The position numbers were made by a program, and so were the translations under genes. Below are positions 10,762 through 23,008 of a stretch of DNA of 64,000 nucleotides, in pieces. Within the stretch, counting starts at the first letter, position 1. The number at the start of each line of letters is the position of its first letter. Source of the DNA: Lindgomyces ingoldianus (lineage: Eukaryota; Ascomycota; Dothideomycetes; Pleosporales; Lindgomycetaceae); contig NW_022985204.1 of assembly GCF_010093535.1 (NCBI RefSeq), positions 173,391 to 237,390 of the forward strand, written 5' to 3'. The notes beneath the pieces were generated by a model. It was given only the letters and a program-made list of their open reading frames with translations, was not told the origin of the DNA and ran no database searches.

Positions 10762-12439
10762 TCACGCAGTGGAAGCGTTGCCATTCTTAGTCTTGAGCAG
10801 GTCGTTTAACTTTTGTCGTCTTTCCAAACTGGACAGCATCTGAGACCAGAGAAACCATGCGGCAAAAGTGCCTGCTAACAAGACCATGGCAACGACGATG
10901 TAAATCCATATCGCGGGGTGAGTCTCTTCTCCTGTTATCTGATGAACGTTCATGCCGAAAATGCTCTTTCTCGAGATTAGCTTTGCCGTAAAATGTGTGT
11001 TGAAGTGGCATTCACTTACCGCTGCCAGTGTTAAGGGAAGATAGACAAATGTCAGAACCGTGATACGCCGAATGCTGGCCGCGAAAGCATTTGCCGCCTT
11101 GCTTTCCTCAATCGCAGCTCGTGTGTCTTGCACAGTAGCAATATTGAAGATTAAGCTGATGAGTGTCTTCGTTTCATCGGATAGTTGGTTACATCGTGAT
11201 GTGTAATCTTCCAGAATCTTGATTTGTTTTCTTAGAAAAAGTTCGCATGGCCCATTCACGGATAGATCTGGATTGAATAAAGGGTGCCCAATCATGTAGT
11301 AAGTAAGATCCATAGCGGCTACTAGTCGCCGGCGCACCTGCACCCAGAGTGGAGACAGTCGATGTAGTTCGCGTGTGTATTGGAGTTGCTCGGTTGAAGT
11401 AAGGGCTTCATCCATACATTTCATCCCCTACATGTCTTAGCCAAGCGTACCATGTGTTAAGCCAAAGGAAACAACTCACCAAGGCTTCTAAATGCATTTC
11501 AGCCTCGGCGAGAAATGTATACCAATTGAATGTGACTATGTACATCACGATCGATGAGATTCGTGCTAATTGACTGGATCCCTCAGCGCTGCCAATAATT
11601 ATCTCTTCATGTCTCGTCATCAGTACTTTCAGACCATCCGCTATCGCGACGTCCAGGGGGTCTAGATCAAGCAGTCCAGAACAATTGTTTTCCTCTGTAC
11701 TCTTAAGGATTAGTGTAATCCGAGTCACACGCCATGTGTGTGTCATAAGATCTCCATCCATGTTACGAAAGCGGGCTTCTGGAGACCCAGCAAGTCGTTT
11801 AGCCTCAGAAGGAGTTTGGGACAGACTATATCTATCCATAACTTGGAGCGAGAAGAAGAAGGCTAGGTCGTGTTAGACTGGGATTAAACTACTCGCTGTA
11901 CGTACCTGGGTCAGCCAGAGTTCCAGTATTGAGCATTCCATAGCTAAAATTAAAGAAGTATGGCGAAATCTTTAGGTAAAACCCTAAGGCTTGGATTGCT
12001 TCGCCGCAGAGCTGGGTTGCAATACTATACCTGTGTTAACGAAATCTATGTCAATGGGAGAAAGAACCTACAAGAAGCATTCTTTAGGTTGCTGGCCTTA
12101 ATGATTAGGCAGTTCTCGATTTAAAAAGGCCTAACTCACATCCTCGTTCAAGAATATTACCAGCTCTGCCACGGTCCCTACAGACTTATAGAACGAAAAC
12201 CTGCGAGGCAAACGGGCTCCTTTTGCAACAGCTGGCTGGCTGTAATGGTAAGTGTCTATATGGCAGACAGACCCAGTGCGTTCCTTCAAGATTCTTTCCA
12301 AAACACCAAAGGTCTTACCGTGAGCAATTTGATTCCAAGGCCAATTTCTATGACAGAACTGGAGCGGAAGGGCTGGTTGGGTCGTAGGATCGGGAGCAGA
12401 GGATGGAGGCTGCATCCACCACGCGCTCCTTAATGCCAT
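10762..12439 (-). CDS. CorA-like divalent-cation transporter family membrane protein
   Basis: Five exons (12140-12439, 11906-12011, 11480-11841, 11020-11427, 10762-10965) give about 459 residues. The C-terminus has the CorA-superfamily signature: helix ITVLTFVYLPLTLAA, then SIFGMNV with the GMN selectivity motif, then a second helix WIYIVVAMVLLAGTF and a charged tail. The GMN motif only appears next to the first helix if a 54-nt in-frame intron (10966-11019) is removed, which supports that intron. The long N-terminal region is poorly conserved, as usual in fungal members. CorA proteins are pentameric Mg2+ channels. Many fungal CorA-like proteins are uncharacterised, so transport of Mg2+ is family inference. 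The first exon and start codon are the weakest part of the model. Confidence 0.78.
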
Positions 12440-13269
12440 TCTGATTACCGTCTAGAATTCTCCCTCTCGTAAGTTATGATGCTGTGATAGGCAAAGTTGA
12501 GGTTAGTGTTTCGTGAGAGGAGAAAACCCCACTTGCTGCCTAGCGTGCATGGTTGGGCGAGCTGACATCGTTTGCGACAGAAATAACATTTCCTGCATGT
12601 ACACAAGCCACTCGGATGTACCAAAGATGCCAGCTTGGACTGGAGAAAGACACTGGAGAAATACAGAAGAAGGATAGTAAGGTTCAATTAACGACTTTTG
12701 ACTGGATCTCGAGAGACAGAGTTTGGGAGTCGTCCCACAAACCATTGCTTGATCTGGTCGCATACAAAATGAGAACAATTGCTCTTCGTCCCGAAACTTA
12801 AAGAGAACCTTAGATGAGGCTGTGCGATCGCACGGAGATATTTCACATGAATTGATCTGATTCTTTACGCAGTAGGTTGAAACCTGGAAGTGCACTAGTC
12901 TCCACAGAACTACCTCGGCATGTCCCGAACAGGTAGTCAAAGCAGCTTACATCTCCTCACAAACGGTTGTGCACAAGCTCGTGTATTCATGGGAACAACA
13001 AGTGGGTGACTGTGTTTATCATGCGGCCCTTATATTTTGTTGGACAAATGCGTCATATCTGTGGCTTGAGTCTCAAGAGACAAAGTCATCGGTTCTTGCG
13101 GACATAAAAGGCCCGATGGAGCTGAGTAACCTAGACATCTACATCACTGCCCAGCTGCCTGGCCTCCTCCGCCTCACAAGCCCCGCCACCAGTATATCTG
13201 TCCTCTTGGGGATTTTCCCTCATACATAAATTCTCACCTAGAAGTTGCTTGAGACAAACAATCGCCGTT
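12440..13269. other. Intergenic between divergent CorA-like and HVA22-like genes
   Basis: About 830 bp with promoter regions of two divergent genes. Open frames here (12503-12940 minus, 12969-13229 plus) show no domain and I treat them as chance. Confidence 0.4.
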
Positions 13270-14399
13270 ATGTTCAGCTTCATCGCCGACGGTCTAACGT
13301 AGGTGTTTTGCCCCGCAGTGAAGTCCAATAGCAAGGTTCAAGCTATAGAAGGCTGTAGCATGCCTCATTGCCACCTCTCTAGCTCCCAATCGCTTCAAAA
13401 AACTACCAAACCTTCGCTACCTGAGCTAACAACCCTTTCAGTGTTACAACCACCGTCCTCTTCCCCGCCTTCGCCTCTTACAAAGCCCTCCACACCTCCG
13501 ACCCCGCGGTCCTCGCACCATGGCTCATATACTTCATCGTACTATCTCTCTTTCACCTCGTCGAGAACACATTCGACTTCGTTCTAACCTGGGTTCCCTT
13601 CTACGCCTGGTTCCGGTTCTTCATCCACCTATACCTCATCCTACCGGGCTCCCAGGGCGCAACATTCCTCTACACAGAATACATCGATCCATTCTTATAC
13701 CACCACGAGCGCGAAATTGACGACTTCATCACCGATGCACATGACCGCGCGCGAAGCGCTGGACTGGCATATCTGCAGCAGGGAATTGAGTGGGTGAAGG
13801 TCAACGCTCTTGGGTTTGCTCCCCGACAGCCTAGCCCGCCACCAAGTCGAGGTGCTAGCTATGCGCAGACATTCATGTCGCGATTTAACATGCCGTCCGC
13901 CAGACCTGACACCGACTTGTACAGCTTGGTCACACAGGCGCTGAGTGGAGCTAGTGCTCTATATGCCGGAAACCGGGAGGCGCAGGCCGAGGAGCTGAAT
14001 CGCAGTTCAACCCTCATTCCAGACAGCATCCGAAACAACGACGATAGGTTGAAACATGTCGCGGCACAAAGGGAACGACTGGCTGCTCTCATGTCAGCTT
14101 TCGACCGCGAGCACGCCAATATTAAATCGCAGAGGGAGGGCGGAAGTAGATATTATGAGGGAGGTGGGTTGTCTAAGAGCAGGAGCGAGGCCGAGTTTGA
14201 CAGGATTGAGAGGGACGAGGCAAGTAATCCTCCATATCCTACCACGCCCCCAGCGTTCGACCGAAGGACTAGTCAAGGTGGATGGATGCCTTGGAACTGG
14301 CGAGCTGGACAGAGGCCCGAAGAGGAGGACCCGCTTGCTTACGGAAGAGATAATGCGAGTCAGGGACGGTCTACTGGATTTGATCTTGGCGATCGCTGA
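13270..14399 (+). CDS. TB2/DP1/HVA22 (REEP/Yop1-like) family protein
   Basis: Exon 1 is only 29 nt (13270-13298, MFSFIADGLT), the intron is 13299-13441, and exon 2 runs 13442-14399, for 328 residues in total. The family core covers residues ~10-90: LFPAFASYKAL, the hairpin WLIYFIVLSLFHLVE, FDFVLTWVPFYAWFR, then FIHLYLILPGSQGATFLYTEYIDP, ending with an acidic/histidine segment. Members are ER hairpin proteins that shape tubules and help membrane traffic. The ~220-residue C-terminal extension is Ser/Pro-rich and charged, and longer than in Yop1, as in the larger filamentous-fungal paralogs. The specific role is inferred from the family. Confidence 0.9.
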
Positions 14400-14740
14400 G
14401 AGTTTGTGCCGGAAACCAACCCTGTAGAGTTTTATGATTGCGGAGTTTGGGTTCGGCTTCGGAATATTATTATAGGTGGTAGACAAAACACCTCTAGCCT
14501 CGCCGACTTGGCGAGTGACAGGCAGTATTATTCTCGCCGCAAGATGAATGGAATTGCGGCACTCATGAGATGTACATTGAGGGATGATATAATACAGTCT
14601 ATGCATCAGCATAGATAGACGGCGGCTTCTGAACATGATGCCGAAAGATGCATTCTACTCGCGGGTTGGCCTTTGCGTAATTGTTCCTATGAGCCGTCGT
14701 CACATACATAATTTGTAGTCCAAAAAGTCTTCGTGGCCAT
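14400..14740. other. Convergent 3' region between HVA22-like gene and MGM101
   Basis: The two genes point toward each other, and this 341-bp spacer should hold their 3' UTRs. No further feature seen. Confidence 0.45.
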
Positions 14741-15732
14741 CTACATCTTCGATTCCTTGAATGGGTATCTCACGGTATCGTCTTTCCTCAACACCACCTT
14801 CCGCTTCTTCTTGGTGGTGACATGTTCGACCCATACCTCCTTAGTTAGATCCTTCGTGAACTTTCTAATGAACCTAGGATCCCACAACTCGGACGCTATG
14901 CCAAGATCTTTGCAACATCGCATCAAGGCGTTGGACTTGCAGCCTTCGGTGGCTGTGGGGATGCCGTCGGGGTCGAAATATTGCTGCTCGCCACGGGCGA
15001 TGGAAACAAGTCTGCAAACATCAATTAGTCCTAGCCGGTAAGAAGTGCCAGAGAAGCCAGAACGTACCTGCCCTGGACCACAAGCCCATACTCCCTCGTA
15101 ATCAGCTTCCCCGTCACAATACTCTCTCCTCTCGGCGCCAATCCCCAACCTCCGGGCCCAAACACCCTGTTCAATATCCTCCTATACTTGATCTCAGGCA
15201 GATACAACAGCCCATCAGGCTTCACCTCGACATCGTCTTGCTCAATGGGGGCTAGTAGTATATCTTGTTGCTCTTTTGTAAACGCGCCGCCACCCAATCC
15301 ATGGTACGACCGTGTCCAGTCAATAGCAGGAACGCCTACCAGCTCCGGCGGCTCATCACCTAGTCCATTGGTAAGCGATCGCTGTGCTTGTGCTTGCTTG
15401 GCAGCTGCTTCAACAGAAGTGCTTCGAGCGGTAGGCGGCGGAGGCTCTGCGGCGGCGCCAAACGTGGGAACGACTGTTCTTTGAGTGGAGGAAGTGGAGG
15501 GTGCTGCCCGGTAGGTCGTGGCAGGTTTGGACGCTGTGCTGGTTGTAGACGTGGCTTTTGGGGCAGTGGCCGTGGACGTGGCAGAGCGGACGTTGCCTGT
15601 CGCGAATGCGGACGAAATGGGTGAAAAGATGAAGCTGCGGGATTGAGATATCCTGTATGAAATTGGGGCTGCTCTAGAGGAGTGAATTGAGACGATCAAA
15701 GACAAGCCCCGCCGTGAAGGAGCAGTAGCCAT
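14741..15732 (-). CDS. MGM101: Mitochondrial genome maintenance protein MGM101
   Basis: MGM101 is a Rad52-related single-strand annealing protein of mitochondrial nucleoids, needed to repair and keep mtDNA. Two exons (15068-15732, 14741-15011) make 311 residues. The first ~130 residues are Ser/Thr/Ala-rich and begin [12 protein letters not shown], an Arg-rich presequence suited to mitochondrial import. The conserved core starts at [15 protein letters not shown], followed by [36 protein letters not shown] and [18 protein letters not shown], and ends in a basic KKKRK tail. I chose the ATG at 15732. An in-frame ATG at 15837 would add residues that do not look like the family. Confidence 0.93.
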
Positions 15733-16491
15733 TGCTATAAAGAATGCTACTCGAGAGTGTGGATGGCGGCGTTCAGGAAAATGACGGGACGCGAGGTCAC
15801 GATGCTTTCTAACAAGCGCCACATTGCGGTCGACCAATCATAGCGGGGTTCAGCGCTATTACACCGAAGGATTATCTCGACTTCATCTTCGCAACCTCAA
15901 GTCTGGGGGCTTCGACTCCCCGGACAAAACAGACAGCTTGCAGGCACCGGGCTGGAGTGTCCGAGTAGACCCTCTTTGTTCGCGTTTGGTATCACTTGTT
16001 TGTTTCACACTGACCCATACGCGGACGAAAATCGGTTTGCCGAGTTCACCAAATGCACATTAATCAACGAGACCTTAGCTTTGGACAAATCATGAGGCTA
16101 TCCTTGCGTATGAACCCTTGGAACCCTTGGGTTTTGTCCCATATCCGCCACCCAAAGAATGGGGAGATAATGTCCGACCCTCCGCACTTGATGAGCGAGG
16201 CCTGCGTACCACCATGGTGATGTTAACGAATTGTCTTTGGATCTAGGATGCAACCCCAAGGGTGCAAGCTCCGTTTCCTTCGCTGCCGTACTCCCATTTG
16301 AATCCGACCTTGTTATTTGGATCCGGGCCATGAGACTGGCCGCAAGTACCCAGTTAGCCACTAGCTTTCGTCCAACGTCTGAGGAAAGATTAAGGCGGCA
16401 TTGTTTCCGCTAACACCCTGACATCTCCTGTGTATTTAAGTAGCAGCACTTCTCCGCCTTTCCGCTACATCTCCTTTTCCAGACCCACCAC
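15733..16491. other. Divergent promoter region between MGM101 and the P450 gene
   Basis: No gene is seen. A TATTTAAG element about 60 bp upstream of the P450 start (near 16433) could act as its TATA box. Confidence 0.35.
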
Positions 16492-18230
16492 ATGACGGCC
16501 ACTATGTCGACAACAGTCGAAGTGCCTCCAGGCCTTTTCAGTGTGTTGCAACGCGCATCAATCTCCGGAGTTATCACATCCGTTCTCGTTATCGTCAGTT
16601 CTGCACTAAGCCCATCCTGCGGTCTACAATCTCACGTCTAATTCTAGGTAGTTATTCGTCTCATTGCCAGGGCATTCTACAGGGCCTACTTCCACCCCCT
16701 ATGTCAATTTCCAGGACCCAAGATTAACGCTGCTACCCGGATTCCGTATCTCATCGCGGCGTTCAAAGGCAATCTGGTTCCGTTTGCGGGCAATCTTCAT
16801 CGACAATATGGCGACATAGTTCGCATTGCACCTGACGAGTTAAGCATCATCGACCCCCAGGCCTGGAAAGACGTCCATGGACATGGAAGCAAAGGTTCTG
16901 CCGGCTCCATGCCCAGGAAGCATTGGCATCGCTACGGCAAACCAGTTAACCATGTGCGGAACCTAATCACGTGCAAAGATGATGATAAACACATGCGAAT
17001 GCGTCGTATTTTCCTACCCGCGTTTTCGGATAGGGCACTTAGGCAACAGGAGCCACTTTTTATGAAATATGTTAACATTCTTGTCAAGAAGCTGTACGGT
17101 GGCATTGAAGAGGATCCAAATCGAAAATGGGATATGGTCCGGATGTACAACTTCACTACCTTCGATATCATGGGCGATATTACTTTTGGAGAACCGTTAC
17201 ACATGCTCGAGGGAGGAGAGTATGACCCTTGGGTCAGCATGATCTTTGCATCAGTCAAATTCGGGTCACGTATCGGGATAATCAACTGGTACCCTCTCCT
17301 GTACAAAATTTTCAAAGCCCTAGTTCCAGAGTCTTTCGCAAAGAAACGATACGAACATTTCCAGCATTCTGTGCAACGAGTGACCAAGCGACTGGAGAAG
17401 GGGAGAGACTCGGAGGGAGTGGATTTGTGGGATCTGGTGCTCAAACAACCAGAGGGTCAAGGCCTTTCTCGAGGAGAAATGGACTCGAATTCATCACTTT
17501 TCATGGTAGCTGGAACAGAGACTACAGCAACTCTAGTGTCTGGGTTGACATACCTCCTCCTGAAAAATACTGCGGCCATGAAGAAGCTAAACGAGGAGAT
17601 ACGTAGCACCTTTGCAAACGCAGAAGACATGCATATGGACTCTATCGCCGCACTCCCCTATCTCAACGCTTGTATCAAGGAGGCCCTGCGACTCTACCCG
17701 CCAGTCCCTGTTGGTCTACCACGGCTGACACCTCCTGAAGGCTCTACAGTTTGTGGAGTATTTATTCCCCCTGGGGTGAGTCTCTGCCGTGGCTGATGGT
17801 GTGGGATTACAGCTGACACATCCTGTCTAGACTACCATCACTGTGCCTCATAAAGTAATGTACACTTCAGAGAAGAACTTCAAGGACCCCCAGTCGTTTA
17901 TTCCTGAGCGTTGGACGGGTGAGGATGCCCGCTTTGCCAACGACAATCAATTCGCACTGCAACCCTTCTCCTACGGCCCACGAGATTGCTTGGGGAAGAA
18001 GTAAGTCGACCTAATCTAAAAGGCCTACCTATAGCGCTGACAGCTTGAATAGTATGGCTTACCATGAAATGCGCTTGATTGTGGCGAAGGTCTTCTACAA
18101 CTTTGACCTCGAGCTTTGCCCGGAGAGTGAGGGCTGGACGGAACAACATACGTATACGCTTTGGGAGAAGCACCCCCTGGTTCTGAAATTGAAACCTGCA
18201 AATAGCGAGGGAATGGGCTCGAAGGAATGA
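16492..18230 (+). CDS. Cytochrome P450 monooxygenase (isotrichodermin C-15 hydroxylase/CYP65-like)
   Basis: Four exons (16492-16593, 16648-17775, 17831-18000, 18053-18230) give 525 residues, typical for a microsomal fungal P450. An N-terminal membrane helix precedes RAYFHPLCQFPGPK. The oxygen-activation I-helix AGTETTAT is near residue 325, the K-helix ExxR in EALRLYPP near 380, and the haem loop FSYGPRDCLGK has the axial Cys at about 463. The overall pattern (HPL..FPGPK; HVRNLITCKDDDKHMRMRR) fits the family of isotrichodermin C-15 hydroxylase-like enzymes common in secondary metabolism. No biosynthetic backbone gene lies nearby, so the substrate is unknown. The fourth exon follows the haem motif directly, a common intron position. 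Confidence 0.92.
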
Positions 18231-18478
18231 TTATTAGTGTGTTTCACCGTTTCGGGAAATTGTAGTAGGTGAGGCCTATGTGGGGTTTTGGTACAATTCA
18301 GGTCCAACTTGTGATCGATTTGAGGAGACTTTGACTTTTCACTGTGTTTTAAGTATACATAAATAGTGCCTTTACAATTAGTAATGAGACCAATGAAGGG
18401 ACCGTATATACGCACATTGAAATCCTAAGTGGAAATATACAGTAGAAGATGGAAAATCGACACAACCATGACCCAGCA

Positions 18479-18929
18479 TCATGCATCCTTCATACCAGTC
18501 CTCTTGTCATTCCCGTGTGCCTTCCAACACCGTCGGAAAATCTCCATCTATAAAAGAGAGCATTAGCAATGGGAATTTGCGCGTGCAACAATTTGTTGAG
18601 CGTCATCGGCATCTCCTCGGTTACCGAACCCAAGAGGAACTTTAACTTACTTCTTTCTTGCATACTCTCCAGTCCTTCTTCTCGTAGTAACAGTCTGTCA
18701 GTTTCGCATTTTCCTCTGTTTAACATTAGCATCACAACTTGTCCAAGTGATTTAGTGTGTTCTACGCACCTGAACAGCCTGTGCTGAAGATTCTCTTGTC
18801 CCTGCAATTCCGGCATCAGCTCTTTCCTTCCCTCATCGAGAATTCTATCAATTGCGCTCACCAGTCATCGGGGTCATCATCATCTTCGGCATTCTGCACT
18901 GTTGCAGCCTTCTTCTCGTCATTCGACAT
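18479..18929 (-). CDS. COA4: Cytochrome c oxidase assembly factor COA4 (twin CX9C)
   Basis: This 77-residue protein is split over four tiny exons: 18862-18929 (68 nt), 18770-18801 (32 nt), 18651-18715 (65 nt) and 18479-18547 (69 nt). Spliced, it has an acidic N-terminus ending in DDDDPDDW, then DKRIFSTGC, a CX9C pair, YYEKKDWRVC and a second CX9C pair, ending GNDKRTGMKDA. Twin CX9C proteins fold in the mitochondrial intermembrane space through the Mia40 relay. Coa4 supports complex IV assembly. None of the exons is long enough to be noticed alone, but every junction has GT/AG and keeps the frame. An in-frame upstream ATG at 19043 exists, but 18929 gives the family-like start. Confidence 0.92.
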
Positions 18930-19043
18930 CTCGACCGAGGCTTTCTTCGTGTCGTTGGTCGGTTGAAGTCGCCCTGTCAAGAGATTGATGCTAGTCGGGT
19001 GAGCTTCGGGAAAATTCGGCTCCGAGCACAACCTCACTTCCAC

Positions 19044-21257
19044 ATGGCGAGCAAGAAAATAAACGTTTTGGTGTATTCTGGTAATATATGCCTTTTATGC
19101 ACCCTAATTCTCCTATGCTGAAGGCGACCAAGGGAACGGAAGTACCACAGAATCAGTCCGCCATTGTCTCTACACACTACGTCGTCTGCTCTCACCAACC
19201 TACGCTGTAGTCCCCGTCACAGGTGACGTCATCATCAAAGAACCGTGGTCCGCAACCTGCGCGCTTCTTGTCTTTCCTGGCGGGGCGGATTTAGGATATT
19301 GCCGGACTCTTGATGGTGAAGGGAACCGTCGTATCAGTCAGTATGTCAACCGAGGAGGAAGTTATTTAGGGTTCTGTGCTGGAGGGTACTATGGCTGTTC
19401 ACGATGCGAATTCGAGGTTGATGACAAGAAGATGGCTGTAGTAGGTGAACGGGAACTTGGGTTTTATCCTGGAACCTGCAGGGGATTAGCTTTTGCAGGG
19501 TTTGTGTATCATTCCGAGGCTGGTGCACGAGCGGCGGACTTGAAGATCAATAAGGCAGTGTTGCCGGGCGCACCAGACTCTATGCCCGAGACCTTCAAGA
19601 GTTATTACAATGGCGGTGGCGTGTTTGTCGATGCGAAGAAGCTTGAAGGTCGAGGGGTTCAAACACTAGCCTGCTACACCGAAACTCTACACGTTGATTC
19701 GGGAGAAGGTGCTGCTGCAGTTGTATACAGGAAAGTTGGCGAAGGGCATGTCGTGCTCACCGGACCGCACCCAGAGTAATTTCTCTGCTCCCCTGTCTAT
19801 ACCGGTGCTAACTAGTCGATAGATTCGCACCCACTAATCTAATCAAGGCGCCAAAAATGCCGTCCTACTCTGAAGCAATCGATCTCGTGGCTAGCACAGA
19901 TACAACCCGTATCAACTTCATGCGTCTAATGCTTCGCAAACTAGGCTTGAAAGTCAATGAAGAGGAACAAGCGGTACCTCCCCTCTCCCGCCTACATCTC
20001 TCGGCTCATACGGCAGCAGACGTTTCGGACCTCGTTGCCTCGTGGGGAGAGATCTTTACTGTAGTCGATGGAGAAGAGTATATCAAAGGAGAGAACGACT
20101 GCTTCCACCTCGAGAAAGAAAATTCTCCGTGGGGGGTATCGGGATTAAAGAGAGCTGTTGAAGTTGTGGAAAATGTGCTGCCTACTACTGTTACTGGAAA
20201 AGAAATCGGCAAGGAGAAGGACGAGGAAGATGATAAGACGAAGCAGATACGGGAGCGAATAAAATATACATCGACATCATCCGCCGATCAAATACTGGAT
20301 TACGACAAAATCGTCAAGAAAATAACACCGCACGAAATATCCCACCCTTCAACTCGCGAAACACCCTCCTTCCACCATGACGCATACTATGCTAACCTTA
20401 CCCACTATCACTCCAAGCTCCGTACCGAAGAACCCGAATTCGGCAAATTCCTTCTCTATGGTGAAGTCGTCACATCAACCAACACTCTCCTCGAGAAGAA
20501 CCCAACGCTCCTCCGCAACCTGCCCTCTGGCTTTGCCATCACCGCAACAACGCAAGTCTCCGGCAGGGGAAGGGGAAGCAATGTTTGGGTTGCACCACCC
20601 GGCGCACTCATGTTCTCCGTCGTCATGCACCACCCCTTTCAACTCACGCAATCCGCACCCGTAATATTCATCCAATACCTCGCTGCGCTCGCCATCGTCC
20701 GAGGCATAAATTCCTATGCACCAGGTTATGACCAACTGCCCATAAAACTAAAATGGCCAAACGACATCTACGCCCAACACCCTGGCGGCAAAAAAGATGG
20801 AGTCGTCAAAATCGGCGGTATCCTCGTAAATTCTAGTTACTCGGGGTCCTCTTACTCCCTCGTCTGTGGCATCGGACTCAATCTCTCTAATCCGCTTCCC
20901 ACTACCTCCCTCAATCAACTCGCTTCTCAACACTCACTTAAGCCACTCACCTCTGAGAAACTCCTTGCCTCTATCCTTGCTAACTTTGAAGATATATACC
21001 GGGCATTCCGCTCGCAGGGGTTTAGCAGGGATATGGAAGGGGAGTATTACGATAGTTGGTTGCATACAGATCAGATTGTGACGCTGGAGACCCACAATGG
21101 GGCGAGGGCGAGGATAAAGGGAATTACGAGGGATTGGGGGTTATTGTTGGCAGAAGAATTGGGGTGGGAGGATCGTCCGACGGGGAGGGTAATACAATTG
21201 CAGAGTGATAGTAATAGTTTTGATTTCTTTAAGGGGTTGGTAAGGCGGAAAGTTTGA
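19044..21257 (+). CDS. BPL1: Biotin-protein ligase (holocarboxylase synthetase)
   Basis: The enzyme activates biotin with ATP and attaches it to lysines of acetyl-CoA and pyruvate carboxylases. Three exons (19044-19080, 19124-19775, 19823-21257) encode 707 residues. The N-terminal half is the glutamine-amidotransferase-like domain of eukaryotic BPLs, with VFPGGADLGYC and GGSYLGFCAGGYYG. The catalytic domain has the biotinoyl-AMP loop GRGRGSNVWVAPPGALMFSV, then KWPNDIY, KIGGILVNSSY and CGIGLNL, and a C-terminal SH3-like domain with GRVIQL. Its start codon lies only 114 bp from that of COA4 on the other strand, so the two share a compact divergent promoter. Confidence 0.94.
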
Positions 21258-21790
21258 AGAACGACTTGGATGCGTTGACTGTAAGATTAGCGTAGAGAGA
21301 GCGTGGATATCATGGGGGTCGTGACGGCATATCGAATAGCTATTTACGAAATCTAAGAAGCCGCTAGAAAGTGTCAGATATAAGTGTCAGATATTTTCCA
21401 CAGCACCTCCTGGATGGACTAGAGCTAACCTGTCCGCCAACTGTGAGTCCATGATCGCATGCGATCTTTTTTGTAGGTTCTCCACTCTGCGAGAAATAGT
21501 TCGCTGACTAAGATATCAAGTACCTTCCTTGTTGTCCAGTATCGGGCGCTCCAGTCCCTCCTTCGTATCCGGGAGCTATTGTGCCTTCCACTCCATCTCT
21601 AATAAGTCTACATGAGAGACGAAGGCATATTACCAGCATTTCCATCACCTCACAAGCATTAATTAGATATTTTAGGAGACATTATAACTCCTGCATGCAC
21701 CACAGCAAAAGAAGTGGGCTGCGTACATCTACATCGCCAAAAGACTAAGACCCCCCCCCCCCCATCCCAACTCCCCGAACTAGCAAGGTC
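21258..21790. other. Intergenic with a 13-C homopolymer
   Basis: No gene is seen. A short direct repeat (AGTGTCAGATAT twice) lies near 21367-21391, and an uninterrupted run of 13 C bases at 21751-21763. Confidence 0.4.
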
Positions 21791-22999
21791 CTAACATGCA
21801 GAATTCCATCCTAAAATCCTAGCATCTAAAACTAAATATAGTGAGCCAATAATCATAGCCACCCAGCCCACTACCTCACCCGTTCCAACAGAAATACTGT
21901 CAATATATTTCAGCAGGGACTCAGAGCCATACCGGCACAGCTTAATATCACCAGAAGGGAGATCACAGGCTGGTAGGCTGACAACGAGACCCCGCGTCAG
22001 CTCAAGAAGTACAAAGTCCGTTGTATCAGGATAGTGGTTGTTGGCTGGAGTTGTACAGTGTTGGTGCAAAAGCCGGAACAAAGCAGGACCAATAAAAATA
22101 ACCATAATAAAAAAGCTAGACCGGAAAAACGGATTAGAAAGATGCAGGGGCCTGGTGAATTACAAAGAAATTGGAAACCAGAGAGAGGAGAGAGAGACTG
22201 TGAGCCAGAAGGACGTAGAGCAAGATGCTCACAAGAACATCTTGTACGGACTGGCATAGAACCCCGTCGGCATCCGTTCCTCTCTTACCAGCTGCTTGAG
22301 GGCGACGGGGCCTTGTCCCGGGGCCTTGGTGCGCTCTAGGTACGCATACCACTCGTCGTGCGATTCCTTGGAGAGGAGGTAGGCGGTAGCAACGTGGCTG
22401 TCAGGATCGTGAAGATTGTTGCATTCACGGCAAGGGTTGTGAGCTTGTAGACTTGTTAAATCCAGCCGTAAAGGCACCAGTGGGTCTCGATGAAGTCGAT
22501 GAAGCTGCTGCTAGGCACGAGGTCGTCGTAGGGTTCGCGGTCGAAGAAGAGGTCGAGTAGGTGTCCGGTGACGTGGTATTAGAAGAAATCATTGGTATAT
22601 GAGAGTAGTAGGACGGAGAGGCCGACGGGACGAGAACCGCGAAACAGCGTCTCGTTGCCCCCGAACACCATCGTGAGGAGGGTTAGGAGCTGCTAGAGAG
22701 TGAGCCACATCTTGTTGTTCGGTGGCGGCGGTGAATACGAGTGTGGGTGTGGGGTTGATGGAGCCTGGTAGCCGCCTGATGGCAAAATATTGGCGATGGA
22801 AGCCATTCTTTTTCTGAAAATCTGAAATGATGGCGGCGAATATTGTGGACTGTCCTGCACAGACCAACCACATGGTGGTGAAATGATGGAAAATTTTAAC
22901 ATTTCCAAGACAACCTACGCCCCAAACCCTGCGAAACCAGATAGATAAGGACTTTCCTGTATCTGCATACTTGACTATAGCAAGCATCTCGTGATTCAT
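21791..22999 (-). pseudogene. Decayed unidentified membrane-protein-like gene
   Basis: On the minus strand, long stretches read as protein but are broken. From about 22720 down to 22460 one frame gives a plausible sequence (NETLFRGSRPVGLSVLLLSY, then VTGHLLDLFFDREPYDDLV) interrupted by TAG/TAA codons. Hydrophobic segments follow in other frames, ending near 21791. The stop codons are of the kind produced from CAA, CAG or TGG by C-to-T or G-to-A change, as RIP would do. I cannot name the family. It sits between BPL1 and the sugar-cluster regulator. Confidence 0.4.
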
Positions 23000-23008
23000 T
23001 CTGCATCC

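Noticed and set aside
10505..10765. 86-codon minus frame directly after the CorA-like stop
   Set aside because: Probably 3' UTR; no domain and no start context.
16098..16413. Open frames both strands between MGM101 and P450
   Set aside because: No homology pattern; region is a divergent promoter.
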